Shown in pieces: positions 1-12,989 of a stretch of 64,000 bases of DNA. The position numbers and the translations under genes are program-made. Below the pieces are notes generated by a model that worked only from the letters and a program-made list of their open reading frames with translations, was not told the origin of the DNA and searched no databases. The stretch is from the NCBI RefSeq assembly GCF_018691265.1, contig NW_024881321.1, positions 12,775,387-12,839,386 on the forward strand, read 5' to 3'. This DNA comes from Tyto alba. Taxonomy: Eukaryota; Chordata; Aves; Strigiformes; Tytonidae. The first letter of the stretch is position 1; every line of letters starts with the position of its first letter.

Positions 1-3000
1 CATTCCAATAAAGCATATTTACATGCAATAATCCAGAATCAGGAGACCTTTTGGAGTAGATAGCTGTGTCCATTCTGCACACTGGACAGACTCCCTTTAC
101 TGCACAAGTATTATTCTGCACATTTCAACACCACAAATCTATCTTGGATTCATCTGCTTCCCTCTTGCTACCTGAAAGACATGCCCAGTAGATCCATTCA
201 GCATTCATGTTGTGATCATTGCTCAGTGATGGCTGCTCTTTGTTGATATTTCTATAGGTTTTGACTGGAGAGGACTACAGAATAGCCCCTTTATGGGAAG
301 GGGCCAGGCAATCCCAAATAAGGTAGTTGGGCTTGGCTTTATGGACTTCTCTCTCACAATATCACATATCTAGAATTAAAATATCTAGAACTTCATGCAC
401 ATAAATTACTATTTTCTCTCTGTCTTTATGCAAAGAGAACCCTTTCCTGTCTGCCCCATCACAGGCCAGTAGATGCCAAAGACTGTGATCTCCCATGTCG
501 TGGGCTCAGACAGAGCTGACAAAACTGATAGAGGCAATCATTTCTTTTCATGAAGGCTACCTATCCAATGCTAGTACCTTTCCACAGTTATAGCCATTTT
601 AAAATTGTTGCTCTAATTCTGTTTATTTCACCTTGTTCATTTAGGTCCATCTTTCAGTGATGACAGCAAAAATAAATCTAATATACTTCTTCTACAAGGC
701 TCTACCTGACTTCACACATAGATGTTGGCCACACAGGAAAAGAAAGTGCTACACAAGCAATATTCAGGAAGACAGGAACTAACATATAATTTTCACAATA
801 AAATCATTTTTTAAAAACTAAACCAAAGCCTCCAGGAACTGCATCTAAGTTACATATAAATTCCTGATACTAACTATGCTTTTGGTAGCTTAAGTAGTAG
901 GGTACACATACAGCCAGGTCCTACTTGTCCTTAGGGGTACTGCGGAGGCAGGCAAATCAGTCTTCAGGTGCACGAGAATCCAGGTAGTAATTGCACTTAA
1001 TGGCTCGCAGTCCTGCCCACTTCATCTTTCTCCATGATCCTGATGTATCTGTTTCCAAAATTAAGGTTTCATTGTCCTGTCCTCCAAGTCAACTAATCTC
1101 TGAGCTTCAGCCCCTGATACAAGCTAGTCAAGATGAACTTTTCACCAGCCTTATCAGTCCAGCAGGGTCTGATTGAAGCCTTAAGCTGATTGCAGCCTTG
1201 AAACAGATTGTGCCAAGTCCCACCCACACTTCCTTAAAGTATTTGTTCAGGTTAGAAGGGCAAGTGTATGAGCAGCTAGTGGAGTCTGGAAACAGTGTAT
1301 GTTGTATTGCTGTCCCTGGGAGCCAGGGCTGGATCAGAAAAATGTATGCAGATTAAGAGGTCCAAGAAGCTCTATCCACCGGACTGTGTTAAAGTTTTGT
1401 TATCAGTATAACTCCTCCATTTCACACATATGAAAACTGAATGAATTAATCTATATGACACACAGACAAAATAGAAAACCTGGGACCTTAGTAATGTTTA
1501 GAATTCACTCTAACATGATAACATATATATGTCCTTGTCATTAATGCTTGATTGACTGAACACTTTTCCTCACCCAGTGGACCATGGACTAAAAAAATCA
1601 ATGAGGCAACATCTCAACTTTAATTGGTTTTGTATTTTATCTCCAAATGTTTTATTTACAAGAAACACTTTTTTTTTTTTTTTTTTTTACAAATTTAGCC
1701 AGCAATCAGATCAGCAAAATAAAAACATACTTCAATGACTTTGTAATTCAGTTGTTTTATGTCATATTCCTTTTTTTCTTCCAAATTGCACAAGTAAATT
1801 TTAATGTTTAGGAACACATTCTGTGTTTTGTTATTAGTTTTGACATGTATCTTTAGAGCAGATGATACTCCAAAATAAACTGGAGGATTGCTTTCTGTCT
1901 TGGATTCTGAATGAGGTAAATTCTTATGTTCTGTGATATACATTGTTCTCTGAGAAGTAAACACTGAGCCTGACCTAAGATTTATGAGAGAATTTAAAGA
2001 ATTAATCTAGTGGTGTTTGATCCATGTGACAGTAGCACATTTATGTGCGTCTATGATATGTGCAAGCAGAAGCACCATATGCATATGCAGAAACTGTTCT
2101 TAGATATTTTAAAAGCTCTTATCAGTCTGCCTCTGCTAGCATCATGCACACTTCTTTACTTATTTATATGTTTACATACGCAAACCAATACACATATCCA
2201 TATAAATACAGGGCCATATAAATCTGCAGAATTAGTGGTATGTTCTAAACAAAAGATGAAAAAAACCTTTTTCTTTGCTTACAGAGATGAAGGCTTAAAG
2301 TTCTATTTAAACTGTTGAAAACAATATTCTTTTAACAGGATCTTAACATTATTTATTTGTAAGAATTTGCTATCCACTAAAAGGCAGGAAGAGTAAAACT
2401 ACAGGAATGCACAAAAACTGCAGATCCTCCTATACAGACATGCAACATTAGGCTGAGGTAATTGGATCTCATATATTGTTTGAGTATGAGACAAGAAGAG
2501 ACATATAAGACAATAAGAGATATAAAGAGACTACAGGAAATGGAGCTCGTATCTAGTTAATATATTTCTGCTTCACAGCTGCACACAAAATTCTATTCTG
2601 ACATGATTCTGAAGAATGGTCATATTGTCTTCTGGAGAAGCCATAACACGTAAGACCTATGAACTATCAGTACATGGTTAACATAGGACTCTTTGCAGTT
2701 ACAGTTAGGTTAAAAATCTGGCTTTTTCCTCCACGTTTATATGAGTAATTGTGATTTTTATTCCTAAATAAAAATACTCTTAATTTTCTTCTGGATTTTA
2801 ATTGCTTGTTTGATTCTAAATTTTGTCTCTTGCAATCAATTATTTTATTCTTTGAAATGTCATTTGAATCTGGAAATGGAGTTTCCATCCTGTAGAAATT
2901 TTAGAATTTGAAGCATTTTTTCATTAGGAATCAGAATGAAGAATGCAAAAGCTGAATTTACAGCAAAAATAATGTTTTGAGAAAAAACTTTTTTTCGGAA

Positions 3001-6000
3001 AAGGCAGAGTGCATACTTTCTGTCAGTTGTAGGCCAGCAATTTAGATCTGTCCAACTAGCTTGGGGAAATGGGACCATGCCTGTTTTCTGGGCAGAGATA
3101 CAGAAAAGTAGACAGTCAGCCAAGAAGCATTCTGACCAGGAAACCATACAGCCTAGGTTATCCATTGAGCTGTGGCATTCTAGTACCAGTTGTACTGTAA
3201 GTTAGCCAGAGCTCCCAGGCACTTGGGCAGCCCACACCCAAACAGGTGGGATTTCAGGGAGCCAGGGAAACCACGTGTCAGTCATTTGATTGGTATGTGA
3301 GTTGACAGAAAAACAGGCATTGATTCAATCCTTCCAACCTACCCATCTGCTTTGGTTTTGACAAGTTTCTGTTAAGTCATCAAAGTTGCAAGGAAAGCCT
3401 TTAATTGCATCAGATTAACTATTTTCAGAGAAGAATTATTAGTTGCAAAGTTTTGCTCAATTCTGAGTTTGGACTATTCAGCAAGGTAGAGGAGGAACTT
3501 TAGTATGATTTCAGTGGCATCCCATTTAAGTCCTACAGCATAGATGGTAAATTGGAGCATGCTAGAATGCAGCCAAAATACACTACACTCCAGAAATTCC
3601 CACCCAGAATAATGACTCTTAGAGCTGTTTCCACACTGGCATAAAAATATAGTAGTCCTAAAATTATAAATTACTTATAAATCTTTGATAGCTCCACAAA
3701 TAGCAGCATAAAGGTAGTTAAAACCCAGATCTATTGTTGCAGGGTCTGGACCTATGGCTCAAAAAATTACCTAGACATCAACATGTGCTTATCCTTACAA
3801 GCAATACAAGACAATCATTAAAACACTCTAAAGCGGAATACAAAGTACAAATAAAATTTCCTAAATGTACCTTAAATTATCTTTCAATGATACATTAGTA
3901 AAAAATATTTTTTTTCCTTCCCTCCCCTCTCTAGAGTTTACAAGAGAATCAAGGGACAAATAGTTCCTATAGTGTTATTACTTCAAATAGCTGCTTCCTC
4001 CTCATTTTGACACATCTGGGGCATGCAATTATTCTCAAAGGTCATTTTCCACAAAGAAAAGGACAATGACCAGAAGGAAGCATTTAGGATGTAAATACAC
4101 CATGACAATTTAATCAATGAGAAAACCCCAATGTCAAGGACCAGCTTATTGATGGGTTGACAAAGACTGACATCTCATCAGTTGCTTGTAAAACTGACTA
4201 TAGGCATAGAGAGATCAGAGTCCTGGTGTAGCACAAAAAGACCATAAATGTTGAAATACATTATCCGTAAATGTTGAGACAATCTCATCTTTAGATGCTC
4301 GTTTTATAATTAGCTTGATTTGTTTTATAATTATCATTTACAGAATAACAGTTGATAAGCACTTGCAGTTTATGCGCACCAAAACTCATCCTTAATTTGC
4401 AACTTCTAAGAATCACATTCTTTTTTCCTTTATTAGTAAATTTCAACAACCAGGTCAACAGAAAGGCTTTAGCTGATGTTTAGTCTAAACGACACACTAC
4501 AAGCACAGAAATCCCAAACTGAAATCCTAAAAGAACCCATGATGTTGCCACCTAGTTATGGAAGTATTTGCAACAAATAGTATCTGGGCATGCCTGAAAT
4601 GTTTGTAAGATGCTAAATAACTTAGCTTTCAAACTCCATCATGATCCACAAACTAGATGCTTATTCACTTCTCTTGCCTGTTGGGCTCAGTCTGATAATG
4701 ATGTTTTGTGCTACAGGTAATATATAAAGTAGATGAGCTCAATACTTACTGGAGGATATAAGGAAACAATTCCACTATTACCTTGAGCTAATCATTACTA
4801 GGCCACATGCACACTTATTGGTATCTATGTCATTGGATTGCAGAGGCGTAAGAGTATGAAGACAACACCAGCTTCACTGCAAGTAGTGCAGTTTTACACC
4901 AGTTTTTGACGAATGTAAAACACACGTTGGTTCTCCTGAGATAACTGTGTCCATAACTCCAATGTGTGACCTAATCATCATGCAATCTGTCAGTGTATGA
5001 GGGTATATTGTGAGTCTACTACAACAAAGACAGGCTAAAATACAAAGCCTAACTAGACATCAATGGATGGAGACATTTAGAAGAGAAAGAGTTCCAAGTC
5101 ATTTTCCACTGACTGTTAATTGACTTTTTGAATAAATCTTTCAAAACTAGATGAATTAATCTAAAATGATTCTCAGATAGCATCAGACAGATAGCTTTGT
5201 TGACACAAATGGACTGTGCTGGTATGCCCTGATTTCTATGTACTTTTGATGTGCCATAAGATTTTAATTAATGAAAACACAGACCAGATCTTCTTTTTTA
5301 TTTACATTAATCTTACTGAAAATCTCTTCACAAATTTTTAAATAGCTTTATTTTCATTCTGGGAAAACAGGTCACAGATTTTATCTCTATCCTGGATGTA
5401 CTTCACTTAGCATTTGAATAAGAGAGCTTTCAGCAATCAGCAATGCTCAAGTAGGATTTTAGTTTTATTTGATTCTTAGAAGCCATACTTGCTCTTTCAT
5501 GAGGGTAGCAGGGTAAGCCTTTTCTTAATTCAGATTATGAAAGTGCTCAAACTGATCTACTGCCATAATCAAATGCATCACAGATACAGGAAAGAAATGC
5601 ATACAGCTCTGTGTTTTCTCCCCTCTGCAAAGACCCCACAGCAGATGGATCTTTTATATTATCTGTTGATCTCTTCTGAATGGATTTAATCTCCAGGGAA
5701 AGGTAACACGGGAAGACTAAAACTGTAGTGAACAAACTCACTTGAATTGTAAAACAGCTGTTTCTTGCATTGTGAAAAACTTGCCCAGAACCTCATCTGT
5801 TTGCACATACACTCATTCCAAATGCCTGCTCTTTGCAGCTTAATGAAAATGTGGCAACATTGTTTAAGAAATATAAACAAGCAAAATGTGTAATATGAAA
5901 ACCAAAAACAGTCTGTTCTGTGGTATTTGATTGTTATTCACTAACAGCATCTATCTGTATGCAGAAAGTCTTTAGGTACTCAAGCCTGACCATTACAAAT

Positions 6001-6162
6001 GTTGAAAGAAGTATATGGGCAGTCTGAGATTCTAGGGCAGCTCTTTGATCCACACGTAATTGGCACAAACCTCTATCTAAAATCTTGATTGCTGCATTAG
6101 ATGCATCCCTCTATATTTCCTGAGAAATTATCTCCCCTTATTACCCTATGCCATCCATACCA
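1..6162. other. AT-rich non-coding stretch, no gene seen
   Basis: I see no gene, RNA gene or recognisable mobile element here. Open frames are short (the longest is about 100 codons, at 2010-2318 on the plus strand and 2860-3165 on the minus strand). They show no domain, no recognisable family and no consistent splice structure. The only clear local feature is a T20 homopolymer at 1669-1688. The base composition is typical of avian intergenic or intronic DNA. Confidence 0.7.
1669..1688. repeat. poly(T) tract, T20
   Basis: Uninterrupted run of 20 T. It could be the complement of a poly(A) tail, but no retrogene body or target-site duplication is visible beside it, so it is treated as a simple repeat. 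Confidence 0.9.
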
Positions 6163-7400
6163 CATAGAGTCGTAGAATCACAGAATAGTTTGGGTTGGAA
6201 GAGACCTTTAAGGGTCATCTAGTGCAACTTTCCCTGCAATAAGCAGAGATATCCTCAACTAGATGAGGTTTCTCAAAGCCCTGTCCAACATGACCTTGAA
6301 TGTTTCCAGGGATGGGGCATCTACCACCTCTCTGGGCAACCTGTTCCAGTGTTTCACCACACTTACTGTAAAAAATTTCTTTCTTATATCTAGTCTAAGT
6401 CTACCCTCTTTGAGTTTAAAACCATTACCCCTTGTCTTATTTCAACAGGCTACACTGAAATGTCTGTCCCCATCTTTCTTATAAGCCCCCTATAAGTATT
6501 GAAAGGCCACAACAAAGTATTCCCAGAGCTTTCTCTTCTCCAGGCTGAACAACTCCAGCTCTCTCAGCCTGTCCTCATAGGAGAGGTGTTCTATCCCTCT
6601 GATCATTTTTGTAGCCTTTGTCTGGGCCTGCTCCAACAGGTCCATGTCTTTCATGTGCTTAGGACTTCAGAACTGAGTGCAGTACTCCAGGTAGGGTCTC
6701 ATGAGAGGAAAAGGGGAGAATCACCTCCTTCAACCTGCTGACCATGCTTCTTTTGATTCAGTCCAGTATGTAATCAGTTTTCTGGGCTGTGAACACCAGA
6801 TCATGGCCAGCTTTTCATCCATTAGTACCCCCAAGTCCTTCTTGGCAGGGCTGCTTTCAATCCTTTCATCCCCCAGCCTGCATTGATACCAAGGAGTTGT
6901 CCTGACCCATGTGCAGGACCTTGCACTTGGCCTTGTCAAACTTCATGAGGTTCACATGGACTCCCTTCTCAAGCTTGTCCAGATCCCTCTGGATGGCATC
7001 CTATCCCTTAGGTGTATCAACAGCACCACTCAGTTTGGTGCCATCTGCAAATTTGCTGAAGGTGCACTCGATCCTACTGTATGTCATTGATGAAGTTATT
7101 AAACAGTGCTAGTCCCAGTACGACTTCTGAGGGACACTTGTCACTGATCTCCATCTGGATATTGAGATGTTGACCACTACCTTCTGGATGTGACCATCCA
7201 ACCAATTCCTCATCCACCAAACAGTCCACCCATCAAATCTATATCTCTCCAATTTAGAGAGAAGGATGTTGTGTGGGACTGTGTCAAAAGCCTTACCGAA
7301 GTCCACATGGACGACAACTGTAGCTCTTTCCTTGTCCACTGATGTAGTCACTCCATTGTAGAAGGCCACTAGGTTGGTCAGACAAGACTTGTTGCCATAC
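6163..7400 (-). mobile_element. CR1 LINE, 5'-truncated, minus strand
   Basis: Non-LTR retrotransposon remnant. Reading the minus strand from about 7400 down to 6163, it holds the palm and thumb of the CR1 reverse transcriptase, then the short 3' UTR, then degenerate CATAGAAT-type octamers at 6163-6185, which are the complement of the CR1 (ATTCTATG)n tail. Translation at 7109-7395 shows [22 protein letters not shown] and RNWLDG, which are diagnostic CR1 RT blocks. A second frame at 6730-6939 carries the later ERIESSPAKKDLGVL block. Several stops and frame changes separate these blocks, so it is dead. The 5' end is truncated inside RT at about 7395-7400, where similarity stops abruptly, as is usual for CR1. 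I see no target-site duplication, also normal for CR1. Confidence 0.93.
7109..7400 (-). pseudogene. CR1 reverse-transcriptase remnant (palm region)
   Basis: This is the best-preserved coding piece of the 6.2-7.4 kb CR1. It would have copied CR1 RNA by target-primed reverse transcription. It starts in the conserved KSCLTNLV block and covers the [10 protein letters not shown] block, in which the usual DL(C/G)KAFDTVPH aspartate is kept. It goes on to the NWLDG block. The open frame reads past the CR1 edge to 7447, but the codons upstream of about 7400 are not CR1-like. The frame breaks near the [10 protein letters not shown] block, where the sequence reads [11 protein letters not shown]. Confidence 0.85.
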
Positions 7401-7761
7401 AGCAATAGAAGTATCTCTTCAGTCCTTTTTATTCTTTCTTCAACCATGACTCCTATAGAAAAGCTCTTCTGCTAAAAGGTCATGACAAAAACTGAACTGC
7501 TTCAGGAAAGAAATCCATCATATACTGAATGATGTCTGTTTGGGAAGAGGCACCTAGTTTAATTTTTGGATGTGTATTTTCAATCGGATGAGATGCACCA
7601 TCTGTATCATACTGGGGTACAGGGTGCACTTTGTAGCTGCTTTTCAAGATAAAAAACATTAATATCTATAGACATATAGATTGCATTCTCAGCTGGTTTT
7701 AACTTGCACTATATTTAATAAAATTAGGAGATCTGACCAGTTTATTTATACTAAAAGGAAG

Positions 7762-7788
7762 AAAAAAAAAAAAAAAAGGAAAAAAAAA
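7762..7788. repeat. A16-GG-A9 homopurine tract
   Basis: Sixteen A, then GG, then nine A. The same layout recurs at 35042-35070 and 46623-46648 with unrelated flanks, and a shorter version sits at 22720-22743. Confidence 0.9.
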
Positions 7789-10063
7789 CCCACTCAACTC
7801 ATCCCTGAGATTCTCTCTAAAATAAGTAATTGTGATATCAAACCATGAAAAATTAATCTTAGCATAATTATTTATGTTATTTTTGTTATGAACTGGAACC
7901 CTCAAGTGATTCCAATATCTCTCTATTCACTTTGCTAACAAACCTATCAAATAGATTACAAGGTTGGTAGCCTTTAATCAACAGTATATAAAACTAATAT
8001 TGCAATAATATCCATGAAAATAAAAATCTGCCTATCTTCTACTAAACAAGAGCATGAATTTTAATCTGGTTCCCCATGTTGACAGGACTTGATCACGGAA
8101 GTGATGTCTACAAGGATTCTAATATTACTTTTGTATACATAGTAAATTAATAATTTGAATAATGACAAATGTATAGTCTTATATACAAAATGAATGTACA
8201 ATCCAATCTATTTTGCTGGACTAATTATATCTTATGTTAATGAACTTGTTAGACTCCAGACAAACAAATAAGTCATATTTACGTTAACAGATTTAGAATA
8301 TGTTATTTTACATATAGGTATCTGTGAAAATTGATATGACTGTGTGGAAAAAGACAGTAAATAAATAACAATCCTGAGAAAATAAATTTATATTTAAGTT
8401 GCTTTACTTAGGTATTTAAATAGTTACTTAACCTCAGAATTACTTTTTGGTTACACTGTCATTGACATCTCATGACTTTTGATTGATTTATAAAACTTTA
8501 TTGGCAAGTTAATTAGGACCTGTGCTTAATATCCTGACTCCCATTATTCAGACAAATAGAATCAGAATAAGTTTAGCACTTTGTAATAAGATTTGGATTA
8601 TGATCATCTTGACAACTTTTGATATACTGTGTTAATTAATTTACACTTCTGAAATATCACATCCATTTTTTATTTATGATATTTTGTTATGAACAATTAA
8701 AATTTTCAAGAGCATAAAAATTACAATCATAGAGCATTAAAGAATTAACAAACACACTAATCAGACTAAATACTTAAGGCATACTCTGGGTGCCAGAAAA
8801 ATCATTTTCAGCACAGTTACTTGTCAGGGTTTCAGGCTGGGGATTAGACTCAAAGGGTGGTTTTATGCTTCATCTTGTATGATGTAACTAACAGGATGCT
8901 AAATTCTTGTTTGAATTTACATTACCTGTGAAGAATTCGTTTGCTGAGAATGCGATCTACAAAAGCCAGTATGACAACCGAGGTGTGCTCATTACTAATA
9001 TTGACAAGGAAATCACATATTACTTTCTTCATCATAGTTTATGAAACTATTCTTATTTAGGTTTCACTGGCATGGAGTTATGCATCTAAACTAGACCCAA
9101 AAAATCCCAAAAGTGGACTTAGCTGAATGAGGCCTAATGGTGAGTAATGTGAGCCATCCCACTCTTTAATTGATATTGAAAACCCTCTATCAGCTGTCAC
9201 TTTGCCTATATTCCATAGGTAATTCATTGCTTAACTTCAAAAGTTTGCAGGGCACAGAGTTATACATCTGTATCCTAAAGTGTCACATCCCAGTTTTGAT
9301 CAGCTAAATGCCTCAGCATCCAAACCTGACTTGGATCTAGAAATTAGGCCACAAGAGCACTCTGGAAGTCTTGATATCAGTGCAAGGAACAAGCACAACA
9401 GTCAGACTACTTGTGATGCACAGGTGAAGAAACCATCTGCTTTTCCCGAATTAACTTAAATTAGTTTGGGTAAGGGAGCCTCATACATATTCACAAATAT
9501 CCTATTTTCCAGTTAGATAGAGCATTTCCAAAGTGACAAAAAAGGGCTTAAAAACTTAAATATGTTAAGAAAATTTAAGATGAAGTCTTCATCATATTGT
9601 GTGTGTGTTATAGCTAGACAGCTGTGGAGTAATAGCAGGCAGTATCAACAGTACAAAAAAGTCCTTATCCAACCAGTTTTGATTTTCAAAGGGAAAGAGA
9701 AAAGGGAAAGTGTTTCAAGCAAGCTTCAAGCATATTTACTATCTAGGAAGAAATGCATGAGGTGGCACTAAAGAACTGATGGTAAGCTGCTATACGCATG
9801 CTCAGTAGCAGATAAAAAAGAATCCATGAGACTTCATCAATATAAAGTTTTAGGTGGGAAGCAAATATCAATTAAGAGAATTCAGAAGTGGAGGTAAAAT
9901 GTTATAAATTTAAATGACACCTGGGTGTTGAACCTCAGTGCCCAAAATGTATTTAAACATCTGTATCTGTCTAATGACTTTGTCTTCTAGATTTAAGCTT
10001 GACTTTTCATTACTCCACTTTTGCAAAAAAGTTAATTAGGTCACTGTTTAATTAGGGGAGGGG

Positions 10064-10089
10064 AAAAAAAAAATAAAAAAAAAAAAAAA
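10064..10089. repeat. interrupted poly(A), A10-T-A15
   Basis: A simple A-rich tract preceded by a short G-rich run. No retroposed gene body was recognised upstream. Confidence 0.85.
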
Positions 10090-10723
10090 GAAGATAAAGC
10101 TAAGAGACAGCATAGAAGGTAAAATATGAGCAAGAGCATTATGTTCATAGACAAGTTTGGGGAGAGATTTAAACCAAACATGAAAGAGGTAAAAATGTTA
10201 TCATGTTTCCTTTTTCTTATTTGGTCTGCCCAGGATATCCATAAGGAAACAAACCCTCAGTGTTTTGTTGATACATTTTGTAGTCCAAGGAAATGACCTG
10301 ACCTTCAGTTGGGGTCGTCACACCTGCTTCCTCAGTCTACACACATATACAACTTGTCAAGAAACATTCAGTAAAGAACCTTCAGAAAGGAACTTTACCC
10401 TCATTCTACCAAAACCACCCAAACCATCTAGTCAGCTGCAAGGTGATGTGGATCCCTCACAGGGGCTGTCCTGAAACCATGGGCGTGAGGAGGGTGCTTG
10501 TGCCGTCCAGCACTGAAGACTCCCAACAAGTTCCTCTGCCTTCCCTGACCATGTCCTTCAGGTACCCTGTGGGAAACCAGGTCATTTCTGGGAGACAGTG
10601 TGGGGGCTCGGGGATCTTGAGCACAACAGCTCTTCTCCCAGGGCCTCCTGACAGCTTGCCAGAGCCTGCCCCTTCTACTTTCCCTCCTCCTGCCCTGGAG
10701 CAGACTTCCAAAGGAGCACAGAA

Positions 10724-11070
10724 ATGAACATCCTTGTCTGGTCTCACCTCCTTCCAAGATTCAGCTGGAGCCTCTCCCAGCCAGAGCCACATGAGCTCTC
10801 CCTCTCCAGGACCCTTTGCCCAATCCTCCCTTTCCCTGGCACGTGGGCAGAACATTTCCCCAGCATGTCAGCACCAGTGGGTGCTGTCTGCCTGGGGGAG
10901 GTAAGGTGGGAAGGCAAGGGTTCAGGGCTGCCCTTGGGGGGTCTGACCCACAGGGCTGCTGCTGCTGCTGGATTGCAGTCCATAAGGTGACTCTTCAGGA
11001 GAGCCTTACCTCCCCTCTCCCACAGCTCTCTTGTGCTTTCCTTGATTTTCCACTCCTAACACCAGAATAG
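10724..11070 (+). other. hypothetical two-exon small ORF (weak)
   Basis: An ATG at 10724 opens 59 codons to a GAG|GTAAGG donor at 10900/10901. After removing 10901-11025, whose end is a pyrimidine-rich CCCACAG acceptor, the frame continues from 11026 and stops at TAG 11068-11070, giving about 73 residues. The intron length is normal for birds and the phase is 0. No signal peptide, transmembrane segment or known domain is apparent. The predicted peptide is rich in Pro, Leu and Ser. Unspliced frames overlap the same bases, so this may be chance. Confidence 0.15.
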
Positions 11071-11735
11071 ATCAGGCACTTTGCATGTCTCTCTTGTCAG
11101 GACAAGGTGTGGAGAGCCAAGGAAGACCTGGAGGAGAGATGCAAAGGCTGGCATGAGCCATCTGCCCCCAGCAGGGCCATTGGAGACAGCAGCAAACTGC
11201 TGATGCCTCATCTGCCTGGATGACATTGAAAATGCAACCTACATGGCCTTCTGTATACATTGTTTTTGCTTTATCTGCATCCAGCAGTGAGCCAGCAGGA
11301 GAGATGCCTACCCACTCTGCAGGTAGCCTTTTGAGTGGATGTTCCACACTGTGAGAGTGGACCATAACTACAAGGAATACATCATCAACCCCCTCACCCA
11401 CCGCCAAAGGAGCGCAGCTGGGATCCAGAGCAGATCCCCACAATGACACTACATCTTGTGCAGGAGGCCCGCTGACTATGGTGCCTCAGTGGGGACGAGG
11501 GGACCCCTAGGGAGGGACTGAGAGCGGAGGCATAATGTAGTTCTGAGCCCTCAAATGCCACTTCCCTGAAGGCTCCCACTGCCAGTGCTTCTCATGAGCA
11601 AACACTGCTGAGCACAGCTTCTGCATCTCTACTTCTGCCTCTGCACTGTGCTGCTACTGTGGCTTATAGGCAGGACAGAACTTGCTCTGATCTTCTGGAT
11701 ACATGCTTTCTGGGTCACAAAACCATTTCCAGAGG

Positions 11736-11741
11736 AATAAA
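11736..11741 (+). promoter_or_regulatory. canonical poly(A) signal AATAAA at end of GC block
   Basis: AATAAA within an agaggAATAAAgc context, at the point where composition falls back toward AT-rich. This is what a transcript 3' end in the GC-richer block would look like. No GU-rich downstream element is obvious. Confidence 0.35.
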
Positions 11742-11780
11742 GCATTTTTATTGATCCACACACCTTGGCTTGATCTCTTT

Positions 11781-12514
11781 CAGGAGAGAAAAGCTCCAAA
11801 CCTTAAGCATCCTGGATTTTCAGTAGCAATCTAGAAGCAAATTGACTTTCAAGAAAAGCACAATTTTTCCACAGGCAAAATCTCTGGTGGAATGGAAGTT
11901 CAGGAGCAGCGCTTGAGATCCTGTATTGAAGGGGAAGGCTAAACAGCTTATTTCCACAAAGAAGTCAGTGGTAAATCCACGATAAGTAGCTTTGCCTCAC
12001 CATCACAAGAAGTTGCACACAGATGCAGCGGTACTGAGTAGCCCTGAACAAAATGTTTGTCATGGTTTAAGAAAGGATCAATCCACAAATTATCTAAACC
12101 TGTATTTTCCTTATTGTCAAGGGATATAAGCATTCGGACACTGACACAAAAGACGAACTGCAAACAAGGAGAGGCAAGGCACAGTTTACCTTGTTTTGTG
12201 CCTACAAGGCTTCCCAAGACATGGACAGTTGCTCAGCATTGGCACTAACCTGTCTGCCCTTAGTGACCAAGGCTGGAGTGAGCTGTCCTCATGGCTTGGT
12301 CTGGTCCAGCAACAACCCAGCCCCTTCATCCTCAGAGCCAGGCATCTGCAGAAGAGACCCCAGGGGACAACAAGCAGAAAAGGAACACGTCTTACATACG
12401 GTGCAAGTAGACAATGACTCTGAGGAGCATGGAGATGGATCTTCTGCCCACCATCAGCAGAAAGGTGCTGAGGTGAGGGCCCAGAGCACACCTCTGCAGC
12501 AGGGCTATAACTTG
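11781..12514. other. non-coding stretch, no gene seen
   Basis: Mixed composition, GC-richer from about 12190 onward. The part at 12190-12514 may be an unrecognised upstream piece of the following CR1 or unrelated repeat debris. Open frames of 60-125 codons occur on both strands without any recognisable family. Confidence 0.5.
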
Positions 12515-12824
12515 CATGTTGAGAAAATGGAGCCAGGTTCTCCACAGCAGTGCATGGCAGTAGGATGAGAGGCAGCTGGCCTCACCTAAAACAAGACAAG
12601 TTCACAATGGAGAAAAAGGACAATCTTCTTCCCTATGGGTGGATCAGGGTGCCCCCCCCAAAGGGAGGCTGTGCTGTCTGCATCCTTGGGCCTTCTCAAG
12701 ACCAGGATGGAGAAAGCCCTGTACTACATTGTCACACCTTCTGGCTGCTTTGAACAGGAGACTTCACTGGGCACATCCTGGCATTCTTTCCAACCTGAAT
12801 GTTCCCATGAGCCTATGATTTTCC
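12515..12824 (+). mobile_element. CR1 LINE 3' end, plus strand
   Basis: Short 5'-truncated CR1. The text follows the CR1 region coding the end of RT and the 3' UTR: a gagaaaatggagcc block near 12523, cacagcagtgcatgg near 12542, gaggctgtgctgtctgcatc near 12665 and ttccaacctgaatg near 12790. It ends in a degenerate octamer tail around 12800-12824. It is badly mutated: the insertion 'cccccccaaagg' replaces the usual '(g)cccagagagg', so no frame survives. The subfamily is not the same as the 22-25 kb copies, judging by the 3' UTR wording. That subfamily call is inference. Confidence 0.8.
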
Positions 12825-12989
12825 TTTTCTCTTTCCATGCTGCTTCCTCCCTCATCCAGGTGGACCCATCCCATTCCCCCACCTTTGCTTCTTCCCCCAG
12901 ACATCTTAGGATGAGCCTTGCACATTTCCATAATACCCTGAACAATATCCTTCTGTAATATTTGGGCATGTTGCACAATGAGAGGTTCA

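Larger units (their letters stand above)
7401..10420. other. AT-rich non-coding stretch, possible very old repeat debris
   Basis: No gene seen. It contains an A16-GG-A9 tract (7762-7788) and an interrupted A10-T-A15 tract (10064-10089). The stretches 9060-9360 and 9900-9970 recur to phrases such as 'catctaaa' and 'cctaaa', reminiscent of decayed ancient repeats. That resemblance is too weak for a family name. Confidence 0.5.
10430..11780. other. GC-richer block of unknown origin, possible transcript relic
   Basis: About 1.35 kb clearly richer in G+C than the surrounding AT-rich DNA. Overlapping open frames of 80-130 codons exist on both strands, as expected from composition alone, and I recognise no protein family in any of them. 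Two signals suggest a transcribed past. One is a GAG|GTAAGG donor at 10901 paired with a pyrimidine-rich CCCACAG acceptor ending at 11025; removing those 125 bases keeps the plus-strand frame open. The other is an AATAAA at 11736-11741. A short (GCT)5 run lies at 10956-10970. It could be an unnamed repeat, a decayed gene or a lineage-specific lncRNA. The sequence does not decide. Confidence 0.4.

Noticed and set aside
10457..10855. 132-codon minus-strand ORF as a gene
   Set aside because: Several overlapping frames on both strands are open in this GC-richer block, so length alone is not evidence. No known domain was recognised.
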